Shown: positions 9,886-20,193 of the stretch, piece after piece
Layout of the letters: each line of letters starts with the position of its first letter
How positions within the stretch are numbered: position 1 is the stretch's first letter
DNA from: Melastoma dodecandrum
Taxonomy: Eukaryota; Streptophyta; Magnoliopsida; Myrtales; Melastomataceae
Assembly: GCA_029817715.1 (NCBI GenBank)
Contig: JARUPY010000190.1
Coordinates: 4,464,001 to 4,528,000, forward strand
Length of the DNA stretch: 64,000 nucleotides
Direction of reading: 5' to 3'
Program-made: the position numbers and the translations under genes
Notes under the pieces: model-generated
What the model saw: the letters and a program-made list of their open reading frames with translations, nothing else
Told to the model about the DNA's origin: nothing
The model's database searches: none

Positions 9886-12800
9886 ATGCGCAGTAGGGAA
9901 TTGGTTCCTTTTGATCCCGAAATAGAAAGAACCTTTCGGTTACGATTAAGAGAGCAAAAGGAAGCCACACGCCGACAAACAATGGAGAACAACAATCAAG
10001 ACGTTAAACCGAGAATCATGCGGGATTATGCCCAGCCCCATGTGCATGAACGCTCTAGCATAGTGAAGCCGACCATCCAAGCCAACACATTTGAAATCAA
10101 ACCGGCGGTTATCACCATGCTACAAAATTCGAGTTTCGGAGGATCTCCATCGGAGGATCCACATGGGCACATCACCAACTTTCTGGAAATTTGCGACACT
10201 TTCCGCTATAATGGAGTGTCGAGCGAGGCCATTCGGATGAGACTCTTCCCATTCTCATTGAGGGACAAAGCACGAACATGGCTCTACTCTTTGCCAGAAG
10301 GGTCCATCACAAACTGGGAAGAGATGTCTGGAAAATTCCTATCAAAGTATTTCCCACCTAGCAAGACCATCAAGATGCGGAATGACATCACTTCGTTTCG
10401 ACAACATGGAACAGAGTCACTTTATGAGGCTTGGGAGAGATTTAAGGAATTTTTACGAGTGTGCCCACACCACGAGATACCTCAATGGATGCTGGTACAA
10501 ATTTTTTATGATGGATTAACTGATGCACTTCGTTCAACGATTGATGCAGCTGCAGGGGGAACAATATTAAACAAGCAGCCGGAGGAAGCAATGGAGCTAT
10601 TCGAGCAGATGGCTAATAACGGTCATGGAGTATCGCGTGCCCGAGGAGTAGCTGGAGTACATTCAGTTGATGAAGTTGCTGCCCTCAATGCTAAAGTGGA
10701 TGCATTAACTCGGGAGCTAAATGCATTAAAGGGTCCTAGTCATCCCATTTATTATCCGTGTGAGAGGTGTGGAGAAAATCATGCTCCTGGTCAATGTTTT
10801 ACTGGTGCCGAGTCAGCCAACTACTTGGGAGCCAACTCGAGGAACAACCCCTTTTCGAACACTTACAATCCGGGATGGAGGAACCACCCGAATTTCTCGT
10901 GGGGAAATCAACAATCGGTGAAACCAACTCCTCCACCAGGGGCTCATCAACAAAAGCCACAACCGCAAGAGAAAATGTCAGGTATTGAAGAACTATTAGT
11001 CAAATATATTTCTAAAACCGACACTCTTTTGCAGAACCAATCGGCTTCACTTCGGAGTTTAGAAGCCCAAGTCGGACAATTGGCACAAGCAATCAATAAT
11101 CGACCTCAAGGCACTCTTCCGAGCAATACTGAGGTGAATCCAAGGAATGACGGGAATGCACAAGTGCAAGCTATCACTTTACGGAATGGGAGAACACTTC
11201 CTGAAGCCTCAAAGTTCAAGCACGATGTTGCAACTACACCAGAAGTTACGCACAAAGGGAATGAACCTTCTGCTCACCCTAGCCAACAACTTTCTCAACC
11301 AAAAGAAGGTATGGAAAATGCTTCTAATGGAAAAGATAAACTCGTATATCCACCTCTTCCTTTTCCACAGCGAGCTATAAAGCAGAATGATGAGAAGGAT
11401 TTCCTGAAATTCTTAGAAATCTTTAAAAAGCTACACATCAACATACCTTTTGCTGAAGCGTTGGAGAAGATGCCGAGCTACGTTAAATTCATGAAAGATA
11501 TATTATCTAAAAAGAGACGTCTCGGTGAGTTTGAGACTGTTGCTTTAACTGAAGAATGTAGTGCTATTTTGCAGAAAAAGTTACCTCCAAAGCTGAAAGA
11601 TCCAGGTAGTTTCACTATACCCTGTTCTATTGGTTCAAATTTTAGCGGTAAGGCATTGTGTGATCTTGGAGCGAGTGTTAATTTAATGCCTTTATCAATA
11701 TTTTACGAATTGGGTTTGGGGGAAGTAAAACCTACCTCGGTCACGTTGCAATTAGCCGACCGATCTCTTGCTTTTCCAAGGGGAATCATTGAGGATATTT
11801 TGGTTAAGGTAGATAAATTTGTTTTTCCCGCGGATTTTATCGTGCTTGATTTTGAAGAGGACCGTGAAATACCAATCATCCTTGGAAGACCATTCCTAGC
11901 CACAGGTAGGACTTTAATTGATGTCCAAAAGGGTGAGTTAACCATGAGGGTTAATAACGAGGAGGTAACATTTAATATTCTTCGTGCAATGAAATGTCCG
12001 AATGAACCCGATGATTGTTTTTCTATTGACATCATTGACAGGATAACAGCCGAAGAAGTTACTATTTTGAAGACGACCGATGTGCTTGAGCTAACATTAA
12101 CTTCTGAGGAAGCAACTACCGATGAAGAAACTAAGGAAATGATCGGTTGGATGGAGTGCAAATCTTACATACCTAGAGAACTGAGAGTTTTCGATCCATT
12201 GGAGATGCCAGAAAAGACCATCAAACCATCCATCATAGAAGCACCAGAATTAGAGCTCAAAACCTTACCCACCCACTTGAGGTATTCATTTCTCCAAAAC
12301 GCAAATCAACTCCCTGTGATTATTTCTGCAGAATTGACGGAGTTGCAGGAGGAGAAATTACTTCGAATCTTGAGGGAACACAAAAAGGCGATAGGATGGA
12401 CTATTGCAGATATCAGAGGAATCAGCCCAGCAATTTGCATGCATAAAATCCTCCTGGAGGAAGATCACAAACCTTCGATAGAGAATCAACGGAGGTTAAA
12501 CCCAAACATGAAGGAGGTTGTAAAGAAGGAGATCATCAAGTGGCTCGATGCAGGTATCATCTATCCTATTTCTGATAGCTCGTGGGTTAGTCCTATACAG
12601 TGTGTTCCCAAGAAAGGCGGAATGACAGTTGTGACAAATGAGAAGAATGAACTCATCCCTACTCGCACTGTCACGGGATGGAGGGTATGTATGGACTACC
12701 GAAAGCTGAACAAAGCAACAAGAAAAGATCACTACCCGCTTCCATTCATCGACCAGATGTTGGACAGATTGGCAGGTAAGGAGTATTATTGTTTTCTCGA

Positions 12801-15153
12801 TGGTTATTCAGGATATAATCAGATTGCCATTGCACCAGAAGATCAGGAGAAAACGACTTTCACATGTCCATACGGTACGTTCGCCTTTCGTAGAATGCCA
12901 TTTGGACTATGTAATGCACCTGCTACATTCCAACGATGCATGACATCCATTTTCACTGACATGGTAGAACGATATTTAGAAATTTTTATGGATGACTTTT
13001 CCGTCTTTGGTGACTCATTTGATAATTGCCTGCATAATCTTGCAAGTGTACTCGAACGTTGTGAGAAGTCTAATCTAATCCTAAATTGGGAAAAGTGTCA
13101 CTTTATGGTTCGAGAAGGTATTGTCCTTGGTCACAGGGTGTCGAGCAAGGGCATTGAAGTTGACAGAGCAAAGATTGAAACCATCGAAAAGTTATCCCCA
13201 CCAACATCGGTAAGAGCTATCCGAAGTTTTCTTGGTCATGCTGGCTTTTACAGGCGATTCATTAAGGATTTCTCCAAGATATCGAAACCATTATGCAATC
13301 TTTTGGAGAAAGACATACCTTTCAACTTCGACAAAGCATGCATGGAAGCGTTTACAAAATTGAAAGAGAGGTTAGTTACAGCACCTATCGTTATAGTGCC
13401 TGATTGGACTTTGCCTTTTGAATTGATGTGCGATGCGAGTGACTATGCCTTAGGAGCAGTGCTTGGGCAACGTAAGAATAAGGTCTTTCATGTGATTTAC
13501 TATGCTAGTAGAACTTTGGACGATGCACAGGTAAATTACACGACCACTGAAAAGGAGCTACTAGCTGTTGTATTTGCTTTCGACAAATTTCGATCTTACC
13601 TTGTGGGTTCGAAAGTCGTAGTGTTTACAGATCACTCCGCAATCAAGTACTTGATTGAGAAGAAGGATGCAAAACCACGATTGATAAGATGGGTTCTCTT
13701 ACTACAAGAATTTGATCTCGAAATCAAGGACAGAAAAGGAACAGAGAACCAAGTAGCCGATCACTTGTCAAGGCTAGATGGTCAAAGCGACATCAAGCTC
13801 AACCAGGTAGTTATAAATGAATCATTTCCCGATGAACAGCTGCTCTCGGTTAGTCACACACAAGTTCCGTGGTATGCAGATTTTGTGAATTTTCTTGTTT
13901 CTAATTTCATACCCACTGATTTGAATGTGCAACAAAAGAAGAGGTTTTTACACGATGCTAAGAATTATGTGTGGGATGAACCATTCTTGTTTAAGCAATG
14001 TGCAGATCAGGTTCTTAGAAGATGCATACCTGAAGGAGAATGGGACCAAATTCTATGGCAATGTCATTCATCACCTTACGGCGGACATTTTGGAGGAGAT
14101 AAAACAGCTGCTCGAATTTTACAATCAGGTTTCTATTGGCCTTCTTTATTCAAAGATGCTTACAATTTTGTTGCTAAATGTGACAGATGCCAACGAACGG
14201 GAAACATATCAAGGCGACATGAAATGCCCTTAAACAACATTCTGGAGGTAGAAATTTTCGACGTTTGGGGTATTGATTTTATGGGACCATTTGTTTCGTC
14301 TTTCAAAAATCGTTATATTTTAATGGCTGTGGATTACGTATCTAAATGGGTTGAAGCGAAAGCTTTGCCCACTAACGAGGCTAAAACAGTGGTTGAGTTT
14401 TTAAAGAAGCAGGTGTTTACAAGGTTCGGTACCCCAAGAGCAATCATCAGCGATGGAGGATCTCACTTTTGCAATAAACAAGTCGCCAATTTGTTAAACA
14501 AGTGTGGAATAAATCACAAGGTTGCTCTAGCATACCATCCTCAGACTAGTGGGCAAGTGGAAGTATCAAATCGAGAAATTAAGAGAATTCTCGAGAAAAC
14601 AGTAAACACATCACGGAAGGATTGGGCACTGAAGCTAGAGGACGCACTGTGGGCTTATCGAACAGCATATAAAACGCCAATTGGAATGTCTCCGTTTAAG
14701 CTAGTTTATGGGAAAGCATGTCACTTGCCGGTGGAATTGGAGCACAAAGCATTCTGGGCGATTAAGAAATTGAATTTTGATCTCGAGAAGGCTGGAGAGA
14801 AGAGGTTGCTCCAATTGAACGAACTTGATGAATTTCGGCTTCAAGCATATGAAAACGCGAGGATCTATAAGGAGAAGACGAAACAGTGGCATGATAAGAA
14901 GATCATTGAGCGGAAATTTGAGCCTGGACAACAAGTATTGCTGTTCAATTCCAGACTAAGGTTATTCCCAGGAAAACTCAAATCACGGTGGTCTGGACCA
15001 TTTCAGGTAGTTCAGGTATTCCCCTATGGTGCCGTAGAAATACGAAATCCAAGTTCAGAGCATACATTCAAGGTCAATGGACAGAGGCTGAAACACTATT
15101 GGGGAGGAAACGTTGAAAGGGTAGTTGCCGCGGCAACATTAAGAGACACGTGA
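9886..15153 (+). CDS. Athila gag-pol polyprotein
   Basis: One uninterrupted frame of 1,755 aa from the ATG at 9886 ([12 protein letters not shown]). Domains in order: retrotransposon Gag about residues 70-230 ([29 protein letters not shown]); a Cys/His cluster near 290 ([13 protein letters not shown]); aspartic protease near 590 with DLGAS as active site; reverse transcriptase near 880-1070 with MDDF catalytic Asps at about 1033; RNase H near 1170-1290 ([22 protein letters not shown]); integrase with an HHCC zinc region near 1390 (CDRCQRTGN) and D-D-E residues near 1461, 1521 and 1557. The absence of stops or frameshifts over 5.3 kb fits the identical LTRs and suggests protein-level competence. 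This is inferred, since activity cannot be seen. Confidence 0.95.
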   Translation: MRSRELVPFDPEIERTFRLRLREQKEATRRQTMENNNQDVKPRIMRDYAQPHVHERSSIVKPTIQANTFEIKPAVITMLQNSSFGGSPSEDPHGHITNFLEICDTFRYNGVSSEAIRMRLFPFSLRDKARTWLYSLPEGSITNWEEMSGKFLSKYFPPSKTIKMRNDITSFRQHGTESLYEAWERFKEFLRVCPHHEIPQWMLVQIFYDGLTDALRSTIDAAAGGTILNKQPEEAMELFEQMANNGHGVSRARGVAGVHSVDEVAALNAKVDALTRELNALKGPSHPIYYPCERCGENHAPGQCFTGAESANYLGANSRNNPFSNTYNPGWRNHPNFSWGNQQSVKPTPPPGAHQQKPQPQEKMSGIEELLVKYISKTDTLLQNQSASLRSLEAQVGQLAQAINNRPQGTLPSNTEVNPRNDGNAQVQAITLRNGRTLPEASKFKHDVATTPEVTHKGNEPSAHPSQQLSQPKEGMENASNGKDKLVYPPLPFPQRAIKQNDEKDFLKFLEIFKKLHINIPFAEALEKMPSYVKFMKDILSKKRRLGEFETVALTEECSAILQKKLPPKLKDPGSFTIPCSIGSNFSGKALCDLGASVNLMPLSIFYELGLGEVKPTSVTLQLADRSLAFPRGIIEDILVKVDKFVFPADFIVLDFEEDREIPIILGRPFLATGRTLIDVQKGELTMRVNNEEVTFNILRAMKCPNEPDDCFSIDIIDRITAEEVTILKTTDVLELTLTSEEATTDEETKEMIGWMECKSYIPRELRVFDPLEMPEKTIKPSIIEAPELELKTLPTHLRYSFLQNANQLPVIISAELTELQEEKLLRILREHKKAIGWTIADIRGISPAICMHKILLEEDHKPSIENQRRLNPNMKEVVKKEIIKWLDAGIIYPISDSSWVSPIQCVPKKGGMTVVTNEKNELIPTRTVTGWRVCMDYRKLNKATRKDHYPLPFIDQMLDRLAGKEYYCFLDGYSGYNQIAIAPEDQEKTTFTCPYGTFAFRRMPFGLCNAPATFQRCMTSIFTDMVERYLEIFMDDFSVFGDSFDNCLHNLASVLERCEKSNLILNWEKCHFMVREGIVLGHRVSSKGIEVDRAKIETIEKLSPPTSVRAIRSFLGHAGFYRRFIKDFSKISKPLCNLLEKDIPFNFDKACMEAFTKLKERLVTAPIVIVPDWTLPFELMCDASDYALGAVLGQRKNKVFHVIYYASRTLDDAQVNYTTTEKELLAVVFAFDKFRSYLVGSKVVVFTDHSAIKYLIEKKDAKPRLIRWVLLLQEFDLEIKDRKGTENQVADHLSRLDGQSDIKLNQVVINESFPDEQLLSVSHTQVPWYADFVNFLVSNFIPTDLNVQQKKRFLHDAKNYVWDEPFLFKQCADQVLRRCIPEGEWDQILWQCHSSPYGGHFGGDKTAARILQSGFYWPSLFKDAYNFVAKCDRCQRTGNISRRHEMPLNNILEVEIFDVWGIDFMGPFVSSFKNRYILMAVDYVSKWVEAKALPTNEAKTVVEFLKKQVFTRFGTPRAIISDGGSHFCNKQVANLLNKCGINHKVALAYHPQTSGQVEVSNREIKRILEKTVNTSRKDWALKLEDALWAYRTAYKTPIGMSPFKLVYGKACHLPVELEHKAFWAIKKLNFDLEKAGEKRLLQLNELDEFRLQAYENARIYKEKTKQWHDKKIIERKFEPGQQVLLFNSRLRLFPGKLKSRWSGPFQVVQVFPYGAVEIRNPSSEHTFKVNGQRLKHYWGGNVERVVAAATLRDT

Positions 15154-15195
15154 TGAATATCAAGAGTCGAGCCGTAGACTATAAACCAAGCGCTT

Positions 15196-15213
15196 CTTGG
15201 GAGGCAACCCAAG
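15196..15213 (+). other. Hairpin CTTGGG-GGCAAC-CCCAAG after pol
   Basis: A 6-bp perfect inverted repeat (CTTGGG/CCCAAG) with a 6-nt loop lies 43 nt after the gag-pol stop. From memory, an almost identical GGGAGGCAACCC stem-loop is common at this place in plant Athila/Tat elements. Its role is unknown; RNA-level control of the downstream region is speculation. Confidence 0.6.
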
Positions 15214-15296
15214 TTATTTTCTTTTAATTGTTTTTTATTTCTTTTGTTTTATTAGGTGAAAAGGTAGCGGGGGACGCAAGAGCAAGCAGCAAGATC

Positions 15297-15516
15297 GTGC
15301 AACTGCAGGAAAATCTCGTGCAGCTGCACCGCTTGGACCTCCAAAGCACAGAAACTCTGTGCAGCTGCACCAAAATCTAGTGCAGCTGCACCATGCGGAC
15401 CCAGAATGCACAGAAACTTTGTGCAGCTGCACGAAAATCTCGTGCAGCTGCACCGCTAGGAGCATAAAATGCACAGAGACTTTGTGCAGTTGCGCGAAAA
15501 TCTCGTGCAGCTGCAC
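15297..15516. repeat. Phased array of GTGCAGCTGCAC palindromes
   Basis: Eight copies of a 12-bp palindrome start at 15297, 15318, 15359, 15380, 15421, 15442, 15484 and 15505. Six are perfect; those at 15297 and 15484 are degenerate. Spacings are 21, 41, 21, 41, 21, 42 and 21 bp, so the unit is about 62-63 bp with two palindromes per unit. It sits between pol and the third ORF of the Athila element. No coding role is likely. Confidence 0.92.
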
Positions 15517-16006
15517 CGAAATTATAAAATTAAAAAAAAAAAAAAAAAAAAAAACAACAACATAAAATAATAAAACGAATTTGGGCATTTGACTCGACAA
15601 ACCCTAATCGTTGTTTTTCTTGTGACAGGGAGAAGCAACCGCCGTCGCCGTTACCCACGCCATCGCCCTCACGCGTGGCCGCCGCTGCCGACGCCGTCAC
15701 CCTCCCAAGTAGCCGCCGTCCGCCACATCCCAGCCACCACCGCCGTCGCCATCTCGAGTCACAGACGAACCGCCGCCGTCGCCTACCAAAGTCGCAGCCG
15801 CCGTCCGCCACTCCGGTACACTCTCCAAACCAGGTATTTGACTATTTCTTTTAGGAGGAGATTGGGGGTTAGTTCTAGCCGTACACCCACCGCCCATAGC
15901 TCGAGGTTCGGATACCACGCTTTCCTTTGATCCATTCTTGGTGTGAAAGGATCTTGTGCAAATTAATTTGTGAACGTGCTAATTGTGTGCCACTCCGTAA
16001 GTTGTG

Positions 16007-17086
16007 ATGGCACCCAAGAAGAAATTGGCCGTAGGGAGTACCTCCGGCACTAGGAGAGGACAAGCATTGACCGACGAAGCGACCCAAAACTACCGGGACT
16101 CTATGTTGCGTCGGACCTTAATTCCGGAACGAGGATTTGAGGTAAGCCATAGGTACATGGAAACCTATATGTTTCATATTTCGCATATGGGCTGGACTCA
16201 ATTTTGTGCTACTCCGGAAGCTGCGGTTGTGCCACTAGTAAGGGAATTCTATGCTAATGTGCACACCTATGATGAGAACCGTGAAAGTATTCAAGTTCGG
16301 GGTAAGAGCGTTGTGTTTAGTGCGCAAACAATTGCTGAAATGCTTCATCTTCCCGTGTTTGAGCATGATGCGTTTACGAAATACCTGACTGATGATTTTC
16401 ATGCTGACGATGTCCTTGAATGCTTAACTAGACCAGGTTCCACATGGAAGAGGTCGCGCAAGAATGAACCGCTGGCGCTATACGGTAAGGATCTCACTGT
16501 AGACGCAAAAATTTGGGTGCGATTCGTCTCGGCAAGACTGATTCCGGGAACGAACATTAGTAATGTGACAAAGGAAAGAGCGGCGTTGATTTTTTGCATC
16601 TTAGAACGCATGAACATTGATGTTGGAAAACTGATTAATCAGATGTTGCATAGGGCATTGAAGGATACTCACCTGGGCTTGTGGTTTCCTTCGTTAGTAT
16701 TTCAGTTATGCAGGAGGGCAGGGGTACATTGGGAATCTACCGAAGAGATTGCTCATCCACAGAAACCAATCACTCATGCCACATGGTTAAAAATTCAACG
16801 GGAGGAGGAGAACAAGGATGACGCCCCTTCCGGCACATCTCAGGGTAACCGCACAGCAGGTGGTCCTGCCATTGCTACTGCCAACACATCTTTTGCCCAG
16901 GAACATTGGACCAGGATCAACGAGTTCATGGAGTACTCAATTGCATGCCATCAAAGGTCGGAGGAAATTCAGAGGCGAATAGCGTCAATATTACATGTGG
17001 ATCTATCTGACCTTGGCGAACAACCAACTCCACCGACGATGGGTGCTGAAGAAGAAGAAGATGCGGATTCAGACAATACGGTTTAG
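16007..17086 (+). CDS. Athila third ORF (env-position, plant-transposon-type protein)
   Basis: Uninterrupted 359-aa ORF from ATG 16007 (MAPKKKLAVGS), located between pol and the 3' LTR where Athila elements carry their extra gene. It opens with a basic PKKK stretch that could be a nuclear signal. The middle part (RGFEVSHRYMETYMFHI, WVRFVSARLIPGTNIS, RAALIFCILERMNIDVG) resembles the domain annotated in plants as 'putative plant transposon protein'. The C terminus is acidic (GAEEEEDADSDNT). I see no signal peptide and no clear transmembrane helix, so there is no support for calling it an envelope. Function unknown. Confidence 0.82.
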   Translation: MAPKKKLAVGSTSGTRRGQALTDEATQNYRDSMLRRTLIPERGFEVSHRYMETYMFHISHMGWTQFCATPEAAVVPLVREFYANVHTYDENRESIQVRGKSVVFSAQTIAEMLHLPVFEHDAFTKYLTDDFHADDVLECLTRPGSTWKRSRKNEPLALYGKDLTVDAKIWVRFVSARLIPGTNISNVTKERAALIFCILERMNIDVGKLINQMLHRALKDTHLGLWFPSLVFQLCRRAGVHWESTEEIAHPQKPITHATWLKIQREEENKDDAPSGTSQGNRTAGGPAIATANTSFAQEHWTRINEFMEYSIACHQRSEEIQRRIASILHVDLSDLGEQPTPPTMGAEEEEDADSDNTV

Positions 17087-17199
17087 TCCTACACCAGGGC
17101 AGTCGGGAGGTACACATTGGCGCATCATGTTCACCGACATATCCTGGTACTCTCGTTTCCTACTTGTTTTATCTTAAGCACCGAGGACGTTGCTCTGAT

Positions 17200-17216
17200 T
17201 AGGTTTGGGGGTGTGT
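17200..17216 (+). other. Polypurine-tract-like motif, internal copy
   Basis: TTAGGTTTGGGGGTGTG lies about 115 nt after the third ORF and repeats the motif (CAGGTTTGGGGGTGTG) found at the 3' LTR border. It could be a duplicated or secondary plus-strand primer. This is inferred from sequence likeness only. Confidence 0.5.
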
Positions 17217-18159
17217 GTGCTGTATTGACTTTGGAAGTGATGTGTGCTTAGGGTGAGTCCTGTTTTTATTTTCGTCTTTTAGGTTGTTTTTCCTCAACGT
17301 AACCTTAGGAAGTCGATGTGGAATGTCTGTTTTCAATGATGAGCATATGGGTTGCATTCTTCAAGTGTGGAAAGATGAAATTCTTTGCTTAGTATGCTCA
17401 AATTTTTTTCGTTTAATTTTGAAAAGATCTCCCAGTAGGAAGTGTGCTTAGCGGCAACAGGTTACATCTCCTCAGAATGCATGGTGACTAGTGGTGAGTA
17501 GAGTAGCTTGAATTATCTCTTGAAACGACATCTGTGGGGATCTCGGCAAAAAGAAAAAGAAAAAAAAAAGAGAAAAATGAGGTTGCCAAGGCTCTGAGTA
17601 CCAATGTTCAGGTTTGAAAAAAAAAAAGAATAATAGAGAAAAAAATTATTACCTGAATATGTGCTTGTGGTGGGAGTCTTCCGTGCGAGCTTGAGTGATT
17701 GATCCGAGGGGTGCGTTATCACCTAATGCCCTGGTTCAACTGAGTCGGGAGTCATTGATCGAGAGCTTGCTACATAAGCTTTAGCCGGAATCAGATGAAC
17801 ATTTAGAGTCGTGCAATCTGAAAAGAAAAAAAAATGATGATGAAGTTGTTAAAAAGTCGGAAAACCTGAGATGAACGAATAGAGATGTTTGTGGTGATCT
17901 TTGCGAGTTACTGGTTGACATGAGCTATTTGGAGTGTATGCTTATTAATGCTGAGTGTACAACCTGCTGGGACGAAGATATTGTGTTTTAAAGCCTTTAA
18001 TTGAGCATGTTAGGTAGTGAATGGAATCTAGATGCATGCGGAGGATGCACCCATTTCTGAGAATGTTCTAAAAGATGCTTCTACGTTTGACTGACTTGGG
18101 TTTGTTGAGGAGAGTCTTTGAATTTTATTTTCTTCATCTTTGCTCGGGACTAGCAAAAT

Positions 18160-18174
18160 TCAGGTTTGGGGGTG
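18160..18174 (+). promoter_or_regulatory. Polypurine tract of the Athila element
   Basis: CAGGTTTGGGGGTG lies directly before the 3' LTR (TGATAACTC at 18175). This G-rich tract is where plus-strand DNA synthesis would be primed. Confidence 0.75.
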
Positions 18175-19334
18175 TGATAACTCTATGAAAGTAGAGTTAT
18201 TTAGGGCAACTTCCTATTTAGATTTTGTTAGATTTGTGAAATATTGTGTTTATTGCGTAATATTCCTAGTTATTTCACATTATTCCCGAGAAATAGATTA
18301 CTGCCGAGTTTTCTGGTTTATTTCAGGATAAATATGAAGAAAAGAGGACCTCGGCGTAATTATGAAGACTTCGTGCAAAGGGAAGATCTCTGGATGCTCT
18401 TGCAAGACCAAAAGCTACGATGGGGAGAAATTAGAAGATTTTCTTTCCTGATTTTTCAGAGATTCTCTAGGTTTATTTGGGGATTATAAAAACATTGTAG
18501 TTTGACCTAGAGAGGGGGGAGGCGACTACAGAGAGCCGTCGACAAAGACTTTGGGAGTTTTTCTTAGTTTTCCTTTATGTCGTTTTCATTGTCTACGATG
18601 GATTTGATGTTCTCGTTTATTTCGGTTATGAACTAAATTTCTTTGCCTAGGGTTAAGATGGATCTTGACGATTAGTCAAGAGTCTATCTCTTTTGACACA
18701 CTCGAATGATTTTGGGTTGATTATTCCTGTTCGTTCTTAACGCTTTCTTATTGCCTGATCACCAATAGGATTGAATAGTGAATTTAGGTGAACTCGGAAG
18801 GGGAATCCTAGATTAAGCACGGGGAGAGGAATGACTTAGGGTAAACTTAGTCGGAAGACGGGTTTATTAACGAGCGGGATAGGAATATACCCAATCGTCC
18901 TAGGTAATCGAATTGGAATTGATTCTTAAGGGGCACTCGATAGTTAATCTACCTAGGAATAGAGTGATTACTATTTACAGAGTTGTACGTTCTTATGACC
19001 TCGGGAGGGGCGTAGGGAGATAACCGAATTCCAGATTATCAACCAGATCATTTTAAGCGTGTTGATTGAGATATGACTTGCGATTAATTGTCCGGTGAAA
19101 TTGTCGCCCTAGGTGCTTTTCTCATCTGAATTTTAATTCAATTTACTTACTCGTTTTCTTTAGCTTTGCATTTAGTTAGATTATTTCTCAACTCGTTAGT
19201 TGGATAATAGAGATTGGTTAATTTGATAATTGGAAGAAATTCAGATCAGTCCTCGTGGGAACGATATCTTACTTACACTTTATTACTTGTACGATCGCGT
19301 GCACTTGCGTGGTGAATACGTTTTCGACGTGACA
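18175..19334 (+). repeat. 3' LTR of the Athila-type element
   Basis: 1,160 bp, same length as the 5' LTR and without a difference I could see. It ends GACGTGACA, after which the flank begins TGTCATTTTCGAG. Confidence 0.95.
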
Positions 19335-20193
19335 TGTCATTTTCGAGATCAATCTAGTCAAAGGACTACGCGCATACCTAGTGCTTACCGGCGCGATTTT
19401 CGTACCCGATATCTCACGAGCGGAATATCGCCAAACGTCAAACTAGGGACGGTTTCTAACCTTGTTCCGCCTCGAACCCGCGTCAAGTGTTTTTCTCTTT
19501 TCGTTTACGGGGTGTTGGCCTAATTTTTTCATTGTTTGTTAGCAATGCATTTGCAACCACCGACTATTTAATATCGACAATCAATGTGGGGAAGGAGAGA
19601 TCGAACCTTTACTTGAGTTCCTCTGTATGATAAGAGGGAACTAAATTCGGTGAGAAAATATTTTGCGAAATAAGAAAGTTACGTATGATTAATAAAGAAT
19701 TTGGTGCGGAATTCACATAAAAATTAAGGGAAATTTATATTTGAAAAAAAATTATTACTAAAAAAAGCATAGAAACAATCATTTTTATCCATCTGTTTAG
19801 TCACTAAAGATATAACTTTTTTTTACACTTTCCGATTTTTCGTGTCTAAAAAATTATTCCACGGATGCTTTTGTGATAAAGCTAGCTATGATTTTTTTTT
19901 TTTGTGTTGTTAGTGATTTCTAAATTTGGGGAAAATAAATAAGGGAATATATCATATCATCCCGAACTTTGCCTCGAAAGACAACCTCAATTCGGACAAC
20001 AACATAAAATCCCACAAAAACCAATCAAACACCTAAGAAACCAAAAATCCCCTCTTACCCAACAATGATGAAACTAAGGCAAATAAACCAAAACAACACA
20101 CAGACAGAGACACCCGACTGGGCCAAACCCTTCATCTTGTTTCAAGACAAACTGTGAGATCTTGTCCTCCTGATGTTTACCATATCCTTTGTT
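19335..20193. other. Intergenic between Athila 3' LTR and GDSL gene
   Basis: The first 200 bp (GC-richer, 19335-19520) may be a fragment of another repeat, but I cannot identify it. The remainder is AT-rich 3' flank of the GDSL gene. No gene seen. Confidence 0.4.

Larger units (their letters stand above)
8599..19334 (+). mobile_element. Athila-type Ty3/gypsy LTR retrotransposon, structurally complete
   Basis: 10,736-bp element. It has a 5' LTR at 8599-9758, a primer-binding site next to it, one long gag-pol frame, a third ORF, a polypurine tract and a 3' LTR at 18175-19334. The order protease-RT-RNase H-integrase is that of Ty3/gypsy. A tRNA-Asp-type primer site and an extra ORF after pol are known features of the Athila lineage. 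The LTRs are the same length and I found no difference by eye, implying very recent insertion or conversion. No 5-bp target-site duplication is seen: the left flank ends GCCAT and the right flank begins TGTCA. It separates a GDSL relic from the intact GDSL gene. Confidence 0.93.

Noticed and set aside
16007..17086. Calling the third Athila ORF an envelope gene
   Set aside because: Position fits, but no signal peptide, transmembrane segment or glycoprotein hallmark is visible.
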